DNA from: Gramella sp. MT6
Lineage (GTDB): Bacteria > Bacteroidota > Bacteroidia > Flavobacteriales > Flavobacteriaceae
Direction of reading: 5' to 3'
NCBI RefSeq assembly: GCF_019357415.1
Contig: NZ_CP048410.1
Location: 2,451,001 to 2,515,000, forward strand
DNA length: 64,000 nt
Below, one piece after another: positions 36,967 through 44,828 of the stretch. The notes below the pieces were generated by a model. It saw nothing but the letters and a program-made list of their open reading frames with translations, was not told the origin of the DNA and ran no database searches. The position numbers and the translations under genes were made by a program. Every line of letters begins with the position of its first letter. The stretch's first letter is position 1.

Positions 36967-37883
36967 AAAGCTTTTTTGAACCTAAATTTTTTAAGATTGT
37001 AGTAAAAAAGATATAATCTTAATTTTAAAATTCTACTTCTAAAAACTTTGGAGAATTCAAGACTATCAATGCGCTTATAATAATCTCCAATATTTTTATA
37101 AGTGTTTATTTTATTTAACAACTTATAACTTAAATCACGTTTCCCCCAAAGTCCATTATCCTGCAATCTATAGTAGGATGGGGATATTTCTTTTAAGTAT
37201 TTGCCTGGCCCAAAATTCCCCAATATAGAATATAAAAAAACATCAAGGGTTAAAACTTTTGTTGCTTCAATAGGTATTTTATCGAGAATGTTTCTAAAAA
37301 AAATAGTTAAGGTTGAGGGATGTACCCAGGGGAATATTAAATCTTTACTTTTTATACTTTTTTTTATAGGAGAGACTAATTGGGTGTCTATGTAAATGCC
37401 TTTATCGTTTACCGGTATAAAAGAATGATAACACAATGAGTAGCCTGGATTTTCCTCCATGAATTCATACTGTTTTTGCAGCTTTTGAGAATCTCCCCAG
37501 AAATCATCTCCCTCGCAAATTGCAATATATTTTCCCCTTGCAGAGAAAAAATTAAAAATTGAAATAAAATTAGCAGAGCTCTGACCTAAGACCTTTATAT
37601 TATTAATTCTAGAATGGATTATATATCTTATTTTATTTGGGTATTTATTAGCATAGTACAGGCATATTTTTGGAGTTTCGTCGTCAGAACCGTCGTCTGC
37701 CAATAGGATTTCGAACTGGAATGTGGTTTCCTGGGATAAAATACTTTCAATACACTGTGATATATAGTTTTCTTGATTGTAAGTCTGAATGCATACTGAT
37801 ACCATAGGTTTTTTTGGGGTACTATTTTTCTTCTCTATAACCGGCTCAACTTCAAATAATTTTCTGAAAGTATTAAAATCCAT
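36951..37883 (-). CDS. Glycosyltransferase family 2, inverted relative to the locus
   Basis: 310-residue GT-A enzyme with VSVCIQTYNQENYI at about 29-42 and an EGDDFWG acidic motif. It is related to the GT2 at 19530. With the acetyltransferase gene 7 bp upstream it forms a two-gene minus-strand unit with its own promoter. Overlaps the deacetylase gene by 16 bp at the 3' ends. Confidence 0.9.
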   Translation of the reverse strand: MDFNTFRKLFEVEPVIEKKNSTPKKPMVSVCIQTYNQENYISQCIESILSQETTFQFEILLADDGSDDETPKICLYYANKYPNKIRYIIHSRINNIKVLGQSSANFISIFNFFSARGKYIAICEGDDFWGDSQKLQKQYEFMEENPGYSLCYHSFIPVNDKGIYIDTQLVSPIKKSIKSKDLIFPWVHPSTLTIFFRNILDKIPIEATKVLTLDVFLYSILGNFGPGKYLKEISPSYYRLQDNGLWGKRDLSYKLLNKINTYKNIGDYYKRIDSLEFSKVFRSRILKLRLYLFYYNLKKFRFKKAFQNLL

Positions 37884-37890
37884 TTTGAGA

Positions 37891-38559
37891 TTATTTCAAA
37901 AATCTATTGGCTACTTTATCATAAGTAGTATTTCTTTTTGTTGTGCCTTTATTACTGTAAACAGAATTTTCCTGGGTATCTCCTTCAATTACGCAGCCCA
38001 TACCTATTATATTTTTACTAGCAATGGTTACGTTTTGCTTAATAACTGAATTCATGCCTATGAAAGATTCATTTTTCACTGTAACTCTTCCGCCTAAAGT
38101 GCTGACGCTAATTAAATTGTGGCTTCCTATTTTTGTATGATGACCTATACTAGAAAACATTATTATAGAATTGTCACCAATTTCAACATATGGATGTATC
38201 TTACACCCTTCATCAATAAATGTATTTTCACCGTAGCTTAAATCTTCCCAACAAATAGTTTTCGTAGAAATAAATTTAGCTAATTTATAACCTAATTCTT
38301 TAGCCAGATTAAAAATTCTCTTCCTTATAATATTATTGCCAACAGCTATAAAGAGATAATAAGATTCCGGAGGGAAAACCTTCATAATGTCTTCGAATGG
38401 AATAAGTGGTTTATTATAAAGACTTATTGATGTTTGGTCAAAAATTGTTCTTTCAACGCAAAATCCAACTACTTCGTACTGACTATCCTTATCAAATAAA
38501 TATTGAACATATTCAGCAAATGACCCTATTCCGTAAATTATTAATTTTTTATTTTTCAT
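37891..38559 (-). CDS. NeuD/PglD-type acetyltransferase, inverted relative to the locus
   Basis: 222 residues: an N-terminal sugar-nucleotide-binding domain (LIIYGIGSFAEYVQ) and a C-terminal hexapeptide-repeat beta-helix from about residue 105 (ENTFIDEGCKIHPYVEIG). It probably O-acetylates a sugar, in partnership with the GT2 gene downstream. It is longer and more divergent than the two other NeuD-like proteins of the locus. Confidence 0.83.
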   Translation of the reverse strand: MKNKKLIIYGIGSFAEYVQYLFDKDSQYEVVGFCVERTIFDQTSISLYNKPLIPFEDIMKVFPPESYYLFIAVGNNIIRKRIFNLAKELGYKLAKFISTKTICWEDLSYGENTFIDEGCKIHPYVEIGDNSIIMFSSIGHHTKIGSHNLISVSTLGGRVTVKNESFIGMNSVIKQNVTIASKNIIGMGCVIEGDTQENSVYSNKGTTKRNTTYDKVANRFLK

Positions 38560-38577
38560 TTAATTTTTATGATAGAT

Positions 38578-38611
38578 CAAATTTATATTTATAATATAAA
38601 TAATAGTTCAA
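38578..38611 (-). promoter_or_regulatory. Candidate promoter of the inverted acetyltransferase-GT2 unit
   Basis: On the minus strand TTG (38611-38609) is followed after 23 bp by TAAATTTG (38585-38578), an exact -7 match, ending 18 bp before the start codon at 38559. The spacing is at the long end of the accepted range. Confidence 0.5.
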
Positions 38612-38777
38612 TTAAAATATAATCTTCTAAATCTTCTAAAGTTGGGATAACCAATAAACTTTTAATTAAATAAAATTTATTTTATCTGATTTATAAGACA
38701 ATTGGTCGAAAAATTAAATAATTCTTATTAATAAGATCATAGTTTACCTATTTTCCAAAAACATTAATTACTTGTTT

Positions 38778-39557
38778 ATGAGAAAAATAGGTCTAAGTAT
38801 CTTTGTTTTTGTTGTAATAATTGCTTGCAGCAAAGAACCTATAGAGGTAAATGAATTTGAAATTAACGAAGTTAATTACTCCTTGGGTAAATTAAACTGC
38901 CAACCCACTATTTATAATTTAGATGATTTCGGAGAGTTTAAGATAGAAAGTGATGAATCCTTTATTTATATAACGATTAGTTCATTTAACCCATATTTAC
39001 TTGACAAGTTTTACCTCCATTATGATAATGATCTGAAAAGTTTTCCTCTCGTTGGAAAGGGTAACTTGCCACCAGGCAACATGAAAGTTAAGATAAACCT
39101 TGATCCTAATTCTACTCAGTTTGACTATCAAATTCCAATAAGTGAGAACTATAATGAATTGACTTTATCTTCATTGGTGTTTTTTGACGGTCCTCATAAA
39201 TTAAGAAAGTGGGTTGGAGATATGAGGGTAAATTTCGGAAATTGGAAATATTTTAATTATGAATTGAAAAACTGTTATCCGTGTGCTTTAATAAGCGCGG
39301 GTAATGATAACTCTACGACCTTAAATGAGTCTGAAGCAAGAGCTATACCTAATAAGGATAGAGTTAAACTATTTTATCTAGATTTATTAGATGACGGAGT
39401 TCCTACCAACGGTATATTTGAACCAACTATAGATGAAATTATTTCAAATTTTGCTAACAATCCTATTGGGGAATTTAAAACTAAATATACAATAGAAGAG
39501 GGGGAGTGCATGGATAGTGTATTTTTAACTCTTTATGTTATTCCAGATGATGAATAA
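38778..39557 (+). CDS. Lipoprotein with one copy of a two-cysteine repeat domain
   Basis: 259 residues from ATG 38778. The signal peptide ends in a lipobox (VIIAC, Cys17). Residues 40-160 form an acidic beta-rich region I do not recognise. Residues 169-256 are one copy of the repeat found three times in the lipoprotein at 39875 (ESEARAIPNKDRV, DDGVPTNGIFEP, GECMDSVFLTLYVIP). It is exported and lipidated, probably outer-membrane or surface. Its place inside the polysaccharide locus suggests a role in glycan handling or attachment, which is inference. Confidence 0.75.
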   Translation: MRKIGLSIFVFVVIIACSKEPIEVNEFEINEVNYSLGKLNCQPTIYNLDDFGEFKIESDESFIYITISSFNPYLLDKFYLHYDNDLKSFPLVGKGNLPPGNMKVKINLDPNSTQFDYQIPISENYNELTLSSLVFFDGPHKLRKWVGDMRVNFGNWKYFNYELKNCYPCALISAGNDNSTTLNESEARAIPNKDRVKLFYLDLLDDGVPTNGIFEPTIDEIISNFANNPIGEFKTKYTIEEGECMDSVFLTLYVIPDDE

Positions 39558-39874
39558 TCAGCCTAGCAAAAATACTCTGTCTTTCTAAAAATGAATTCTA
39601 TTTTTAAACTTACCGTTAGATTTGAAATGCTAAACTCTTTTGAAATAGTCCGAATCTATTTTATTTTTTTGATTTTAATTATACGTTCATACTTTATAGG
39701 TATTTGATATTTAGTTAATTAAACTTACAAAAGTTAAGTTAAACCTTTCAAATTAAAAATTAAAATCCGATTAATATTAGCGTCCAACTAGTATTTCATC
39801 CAATAATCGAAATTATTGAATTAGCAGCGATAGATGGTGTAAATTTAAGTACACCATTCTAAATATTAACTGCG
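39558..39874 (+). promoter_or_regulatory. 317-bp AT-rich intergenic region with two hairpins before the repeat lipoprotein gene
   Basis: No ORF or RNA gene is recognised. Near its end are two perfect inverted repeats: CAATAAT-cgaa-ATTATTG (39801-39818) and ATGGTGTA-aatttaag-TACACCAT (39834-39857). The second ends 17 bp before the ATG. They may form 5'-leader hairpins or an operator. No TAnnTTTG box with good spacing is seen. Confidence 0.45.
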
Positions 39875-40867
39875 ATGAAAGCAAAATTACTATTAACCTA
39901 TTTATTAGGTTTGCTTCTTCTTGGATGCTCAGTAGATCCAATTGAGGATGAGATTATTGAACAAAAAATCAATACAGCCAATTCCCATACCTCCGATGAG
40001 GAATATTCTTGTGCCGGACCTGATAATAATATAACCTTAACCTTAAGTGAGGCTATAGCTATACCAAATATAAATCGGGTTAAAAATTTATATTTGAGCT
40101 TATTGGAACCAGGAGTTGCAACCAATGGTACTTTTGATCCTTCTGTTTGGAATATCATTAGAGCTTTTAATTCATCTGGCGGTGGAAATATCGGAGATTA
40201 TACTACCATTTATACGGTCTTAAATGATGAATGCTCAGATTCAGTTGAGTTAACTATCCGAGTAGTTCCAGATCAAACGGACATTCCGAGTTGTGATCTG
40301 GATGCGGGAGAAGACAATTTTAAAATAATGACTGTTTCAGAGGCTAAAGCCATTCCTAATAAAGATAAAGTGACCAGGTTGTATTTAAGTTTATTGGAAC
40401 CTGGGGTTCCATTGGATGGTACTTTTGATCCTTCTATTTGGAATATTATAAGGGCTTTTGATTCTGAAGGTTCAGGTGGTATACCCGGAGATTACTCTAC
40501 CACTTATACGGTTTCAGATGGTGATTGTACAGATTCAGTTATTTTAACTTTAAGGATTATACCTGATTTTACTGATCCAATTGGTTGTGAATTGAATGCT
40601 GGAGAAGATGCTATTAAGGTAATGACCTTAACTGAAGCTAAGGCCGTTCCGAATGCTGATAAGGTCAAAGCAATTTATCTAAGTTTGCTTGAACCAGGTG
40701 TTCCTTGGGATGGTACTTTTGATCCTGGGATCTGGGATATTATCAAAGCTTTTGGATCCTATAAAGGGGGTGATGGTATTATTGGTGATTACACTACAAC
40801 ATACACTATTACCGAGGGAGAATGTAGTGATTCTGTAGTTTTAACAATAAGAGTAGTTCCTGATTAG
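39875..40867 (+). CDS. Lipoprotein with three tandem two-cysteine repeats
   Basis: 330 residues. Signal peptide with lipobox LLGC (Cys18), an acidic linker to about 45, then three repeats at 46-133, 140-231 and 238-330. Each repeat holds a SEAxAIPNxxxV block, YLSLLEPGV, GTFDPSxWxIIxAF, GDYTTxYT and ends DSVxLTIRVVPD. Each has one Cys near its start and one near its end (46/120, 140/218, 238/317), probably paired as disulfides. The fold recalls short Ig-like or adhesin repeats of Flavobacteria, but I cannot name the family. It has no sorting domain of type IX secretion. A terminator follows. Confidence 0.78.
   Translation: MKAKLLLTYLLGLLLLGCSVDPIEDEIIEQKINTANSHTSDEEYSCAGPDNNITLTLSEAIAIPNINRVKNLYLSLLEPGVATNGTFDPSVWNIIRAFNSSGGGNIGDYTTIYTVLNDECSDSVELTIRVVPDQTDIPSCDLDAGEDNFKIMTVSEAKAIPNKDKVTRLYLSLLEPGVPLDGTFDPSIWNIIRAFDSEGSGGIPGDYSTTYTVSDGDCTDSVILTLRIIPDFTDPIGCELNAGEDAIKVMTLTEAKAVPNADKVKAIYLSLLEPGVPWDGTFDPGIWDIIKAFGSYKGGDGIIGDYTTTYTITEGECSDSVVLTIRVVPD
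40010..40864 (+). repeat. Three tandem protein-coding repeats of about 265-280 bp
   Basis: Copies at 40010-40273, 40292-40567 and 40586-40864 inside the lipoprotein gene. They are strongly similar at protein level and partly at DNA level (for example GGTACTTTTGATCCT recurs in all three). A fourth, more distant copy lies in the neighbouring gene at about 39282-39545. Confidence 0.85.
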
Positions 40868-40891
40868 GATTTCAATGCATAAATTTAAAAA

Positions 40892-40920
40892 GGCCGTTAA
40901 TTTTAGCGGTCTTTTTTATT
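40892..40920 (+). terminator. Rho-independent terminator after the repeat lipoprotein gene
   Basis: GGCCGTTAA (40892-40900) pairs with TTAGCGGTC (40903-40911) in a 9-bp stem containing two G-U pairs, followed by a run of six T. It ends the transcript of the lipoprotein gene and separates it from the second polymerase-like gene. Confidence 0.75.
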
Positions 40921-41079
40921 TGAAGCCTTATTTAGTTCTACAATTATGAGGAAAAATTATACAAAATTCTATTCATAAGAACCTAATATTGGGGTTTATT
41001 CCCCCTGTAAGTCCATATATCAATTCGAAAATAATGATGGCAGGCCCTTTGCTTAATATTGTTTTGAATAGAAGACATT

Positions 41080-42324
41080 ATGGAGCTTAACATCGAGAAC
41101 TTTTTCAATATTATAGAGGTAATTTTTTTGATTCCGTTTTTATATGAACTTAATCAGATATTGCTGTTAAAATTAAAAAAGAGACATACTATAAATTCAA
41201 AATTTAAATTGAATATTCTCTTCTATTATCATCTGTTATTTGGGCTTATTTACTATTTGTACGCTTTTTCAAATCCTTCAGACAGTAAAGCATACTTCAG
41301 ACGTTCAGATAATTTTGAAGGTAACTGGGGGCAATTATTTGGAACGGAAACAACTTTTATTGATTTTATTTCTTATCCCTTTATTCATTTCATGGGCTTT
41401 AGTTACGAAATGATGATGTTACTTTTTACCTGGATAGGATACTGGGGCTTTGTTTTCGGATTTTTGTTTTTTAAAGAGAACATTAAAGAAAAAGTAAAAG
41501 TTTTTAAAAAAGTAGATCTCCTAACCTTGATATTATTTTTTCCTAATATGCATTTTTGGTCGGCTAGTCTTGGAAAAGGAGCATTAATATTTTTTGGTTT
41601 AATGTTATTTGCTTTTTCAATTACTAAGCCCACTCAGAGAATAATTGGTTTAATTGTTTCTTCTATTCTGATTTTTGCGGTAAGACCCCATATGTTTTTA
41701 TTATTATGCATAGGAAGTTTATATGGCCTCTATTTTGGTAAAAATATGATATCTAAGAGATATAAAGTATTTGGAGGTATAGCTATTTTGGCTAGTTTAA
41801 TATTATTACAAGATAAAATTTTAGGGGTAGTTAATCTGAATAATTCAAATAACCTAATAGCAGATTTTATCGCATTTACAAGTCAAAGATCTGAAGATCT
41901 TAGCACGGCCACGTCAGGAGTTAATATGGCTGGATATAGCCTTCCTGAAAAGATTTTTACTTTTTGGTTTAGACCATTATTTTTAGATGCACCCGGTTTC
42001 TTAGGTATTCTAGTTTCTATTGAGAATTTTGTTTATTTATTACTATTTGCCAAGATTTTCAGACTTAATTTTTTCAAATTTTGGAAAAATGCTCCCTCGC
42101 ATGTAAAATCAAGTTTGATGGTTTTTATTTTAACTTCATTTGCAATGACTTTCGTAATGTCTAATCTTGGAATCATGATCAGGCAAAAAACTATGATAAT
42201 GTATTTTATGTTTTTCGTTATCTATTATTTTTTGGCGTATGAGAAGTCTAATGAGGTTAAATTAAGATTAGAGAAGTTCAATTTAATCGCTTCATCGCGG
42301 AACACACCGCTATTAAAATTTTAA
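41080..42324 (+). CDS. Polytopic membrane protein, polymerase (Wzy)-like, copy 2
   Basis: 414 residues with about ten hydrophobic segments, paralogous over its whole length to the protein at 34730. An 11-residue run MTFVMSNLGI near the C-terminus is almost unchanged between them. The upstream 212-bp gap holds a terminator and a GGGG-tttatt-CCCC hairpin (40991-41004), but no convincing promoter. Predicted polymerase on topology and position only. Confidence 0.62.
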   Translation: MELNIENFFNIIEVIFLIPFLYELNQILLLKLKKRHTINSKFKLNILFYYHLLFGLIYYLYAFSNPSDSKAYFRRSDNFEGNWGQLFGTETTFIDFISYPFIHFMGFSYEMMMLLFTWIGYWGFVFGFLFFKENIKEKVKVFKKVDLLTLILFFPNMHFWSASLGKGALIFFGLMLFAFSITKPTQRIIGLIVSSILIFAVRPHMFLLLCIGSLYGLYFGKNMISKRYKVFGGIAILASLILLQDKILGVVNLNNSNNLIADFIAFTSQRSEDLSTATSGVNMAGYSLPEKIFTFWFRPLFLDAPGFLGILVSIENFVYLLLFAKIFRLNFFKFWKNAPSHVKSSLMVFILTSFAMTFVMSNLGIMIRQKTMIMYFMFFVIYYFLAYEKSNEVKLRLEKFNLIASSRNTPLLKF

Positions 42325-42345
42325 AAATGCCAATATGAATTTGTA

Positions 42346-42377
42346 TTGTTGATGTCGATCAAAAAGATATAAATTTG
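42346..42377 (+). promoter_or_regulatory. Promoter of the priming and export operon
   Basis: TTG at 42346-42348 or 42349-42351 is followed after 21 or 18 bp by TAAATTTG (42370-42377), an exact Bacteroidota -7 box. The GTG start of the next gene is 23 bp downstream. It likely drives the co-directional block from 42401 to wzc. Confidence 0.6.
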
Positions 42378-42400
42378 AAAAATAATCAGAAATCTTTTTC

Positions 42401-43564
42401 GTGCACAAATTAATCAGAATTACCACCATCCCACTATCCCTAGAAAAACTATTAGAAGGCCAGCTTAGCTTTATGAGTAGATTTTATGAAGTAACAGCTG
42501 TATCTGCCGAAAGAAATAGACTAGAACAATATGGAAAGGATAATGGAGTGCAAATATTTCCTGTTGAAATGACTAGGGCGATTACGCCAATTCAGGATTT
42601 AAAGAGTTTGTTTCAATTATATAGATTTTTAAAAAAGGAGAAACCACTTATTGTTCATACCCATACTCCCAAAGCGGGAATTATCGGTATGTTAGCAGCG
42701 AAAATGGCCGGAGTACCTATAAGGTTACACACTGTAGCGGGTTTACCTCTGCTTGAAACAACCGGAAATAAAAGAAAAGTGCTTGATACCGTTGAAAAAC
42801 TGACTTACCATTTGGCTACTAAAGTTTATCCGAATTCTTTCAAACTAAAAGAAATTATTTTGGATCTGAGATACGCCAAAGAATCCAAGTTAAAAGTATT
42901 GGGTCAGGGTAGTTCGAATGGTATAGACACTTCCTATTTTGATCCTTCTAGATATAACTCTATACTTAATCAGGAATTAAAGAATAACCTAGGAATTTCA
43001 GAAAATGATTTCATTTATATTTTCGTTGGAAGGTTAGTCAAGGAGAAGGGAATAAACGAATTGGTCAGATCTTTTGTTAATCTTCATAAAAAGGTAAAAA
43101 ATATTTCTCTTTTACTGGTAGGGCCGTTTGAACAAGATCTTGATCCTTTGGACCATGATGTTTTTGATTTAATTCATTCACACCCAAAAATTTTCACAAC
43201 AGGATATCAAGTTGATGTCAGGCCGTATTTTGCTATTTCTGATGCTTTAGCTTTTCCAAGTTACAGGGAAGGTTTTCCAAATGTGGTTATGCAAGCTAAT
43301 GCGATGGAATTGCCTGTAATTGTGAGTGATATTAATGGATGCAATGAAATTGTTACGAATGAAGAAAATGGTCTCATTGTAGAGGTGAAAAACCAGGAAA
43401 AACTCGAAGCTGCAATGGAAAGACTTTTAAAGGACACAACACTGATGAAAAATCTTTCAGAAAAGGCAAGGGGTACTATTCAGACAAAGTATGAAAGGGA
43501 GAAATTCTGGCAAATTCTGTTAAAAGAATACAAAGAATTAGAGGTCCTCTATAAACATGATTAA
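42401..43564 (+). CDS. Glycosyltransferase family 4, next to the priming transferase
   Basis: 387-residue GT-B enzyme with a GTG start. N-terminal IRITTIPLSLEKLL, VHTHTPKAGIIGMLAA and a late REGFPNVVMQA. The second Glu of the usual EX7E motif is Gln here, as I recall for this flavobacterial subgroup, so it is not evidence of inactivity. Being directly before the PglC-like gene, it likely adds the second sugar onto the primed lipid, as PglA does. Confidence 0.9.
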   Translation: MHKLIRITTIPLSLEKLLEGQLSFMSRFYEVTAVSAERNRLEQYGKDNGVQIFPVEMTRAITPIQDLKSLFQLYRFLKKEKPLIVHTHTPKAGIIGMLAAKMAGVPIRLHTVAGLPLLETTGNKRKVLDTVEKLTYHLATKVYPNSFKLKEIILDLRYAKESKLKVLGQGSSNGIDTSYFDPSRYNSILNQELKNNLGISENDFIYIFVGRLVKEKGINELVRSFVNLHKKVKNISLLLVGPFEQDLDPLDHDVFDLIHSHPKIFTTGYQVDVRPYFAISDALAFPSYREGFPNVVMQANAMELPVIVSDINGCNEIVTNEENGLIVEVKNQEKLEAAMERLLKDTTLMKNLSEKARGTIQTKYEREKFWQILLKEYKELEVLYKHD

Positions 43565-43608
43565 ATTCGCCGCTGCGTTAAGATCACAATAAATATCTGT
43601 TATAAGCA

Positions 43609-44214
43609 ATGTATAAGCAATTTATAAAACCTTTTCTAGATTTCATTGTTGCGTTGATTGGTCTTATTCTATTAAGCCCTTTGTTTATAACCTTTGCCGT
43701 ATTGCTTTTTATAGTAAATAATGGAAAACCATTTTTTTTTCAAAAACGGCCTGGAAAACATGGAAAGAATTTTCAGATTGTCAAATTTCGTACAATGACA
43801 GATGAAAAAGACGCTTCTGGAAATTTATTGCCAGATGCGTCTAGATTGACATCTGTAGGTCAATTGGTACGAAAGACTTCCATGGATGAAATTCCTCAGT
43901 TGATAAATGTGGTGAAAGGAGACATGAGTATTGTAGGGCCAAGACCGTTATTACCGGAATATTTAAAACTTTATTCTGAAAGGCAGAAAAAGAGGCATGA
44001 TGTAAAACCGGGTATTACTGGCTGGGCTCAGGTTAACGGTAGAAATGCTATTAGCTGGACACAAAAGTTCGAATATGATGTTTGGTATGTAGAGAATTTA
44101 TCTTTTAGTTTAGATTTCAAAATTTTATTTAAGACTATAAAAAAAGTATTAGTTTCTGAAGGTATTAATACTGAAAATATGGCTACAACAGAACCATTTA
44201 ACGGAAACAATTAA
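43609..44214 (+). CDS. Undecaprenyl-phosphate sugar-1-phosphate transferase (PglC-like)
   Basis: 201-residue monotopic phosphoglycosyl transferase with one N-terminal re-entrant hydrophobic helix (about 10-36). The catalytic D93-E94 lies in SMDEIPQL, with KFRTMTDE and SIVGPRPLLPEY around it. It has the small PglC form without the extra WbaP N-terminal domains. The three genes that follow make a bacillosamine-type donor, which it should transfer to undecaprenyl phosphate to begin each repeat unit. The PglD-like gene overlaps its stop by one base. Confidence 0.92.
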   Translation: MYKQFIKPFLDFIVALIGLILLSPLFITFAVLLFIVNNGKPFFFQKRPGKHGKNFQIVKFRTMTDEKDASGNLLPDASRLTSVGQLVRKTSMDEIPQLINVVKGDMSIVGPRPLLPEYLKLYSERQKKRHDVKPGITGWAQVNGRNAISWTQKFEYDVWYVENLSFSLDFKILFKTIKKVLVSEGINTENMATTEPFNGNN

Positions 44215-44828
44215 TGATAATATTTGGTGCCAGCGGACATGCTAAAGTGATTATTGATATAGTAAAATCTATAGGCAAAAAGTCTATTGATTTCGTTTTA
44301 GATGATGACAGGTCCATAAATAAAATTCAGGGTTTTGAGGTAAAACATGATTTTGATGAATCAATGGTATCACAAGATCTGGTTATTGCTGTAGGTAATA
44401 ACATGACAAGAAAGAAAATAGCTTGTAAAATCTCCAACCCGTTTTCTGAAGCTTTGAAGCATAAATCAGCCGTGGTTTCTGAAAATGTTGTGATTAATGA
44501 AGGTTCAGTAGTTATGGCTAATGCGACCATTAATTCATCTGTCGTAATTGGTAAGCATTGTATAATAAATTCAGGTGCTATAATAGAACATGATACCCAA
44601 ATTGAAGATTTCGTTCATATTTCTCCAGGTTCTACAATTACTGGTAACGTGAAGATAGGTGAAGGAACTCAAGTGGGCGCTGGAGCGACCATTATTCCAG
44701 GTGTTAGCGTTGGGCGCTGGGTAACAATTGGTGCGGGTGCTGTAATAATTAATGATATCCCAGATTTTGCGGTAGTAGTTGGAAACCCAGGGAGGATAAT
44801 AAAATTCAATAAATTAGACAATGAGTAA
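44214..44828 (+). CDS. UDP-4-amino-sugar N-acetyltransferase (PglD-like)
   Basis: 204 residues: an N-terminal Rossmann-like domain (IIFGASGHAKVIIDIV) and a left-handed beta-helix from about residue 95. The catalytic-type histidine lies in a GAIIEHDTQIED block. It should acetylate the C4 amino group made by the PglE-like aminotransferase, giving UDP-N,N'-diacetylbacillosamine. It overlaps the aminotransferase gene by 8 bp. Confidence 0.88.
   Translation: MIIFGASGHAKVIIDIVKSIGKKSIDFVLDDDRSINKIQGFEVKHDFDESMVSQDLVIAVGNNMTRKKIACKISNPFSEALKHKSAVVSENVVINEGSVVMANATINSSVVIGKHCIINSGAIIEHDTQIEDFVHISPGSTITGNVKIGEGTQVGAGATIIPGVSVGRWVTIGAGAVIINDIPDFAVVVGNPGRIIKFNKLDNE

Noticed and set aside
37789..38049. 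Plus-strand 86-codon ORF opposite the inverted GT2/acetyltransferase genes
   Set aside because: It is the antisense shadow of two well-supported genes and has no recognisable protein features.
40010..40864. CRISPR-like or satellite DNA from the regular repeats
   Set aside because: The repeats are 264-279 bp, in frame, diverged mostly at silent or conservative positions and encode protein modules; no short direct repeats with unique spacers.
42401..43564. Inactive glycosyltransferase because Gln replaces the second Glu of the EX7E motif
   Set aside because: The REGFPNVVMQA form appears to be standard in this flavobacterial subgroup; the rest of the active-site pattern is intact.
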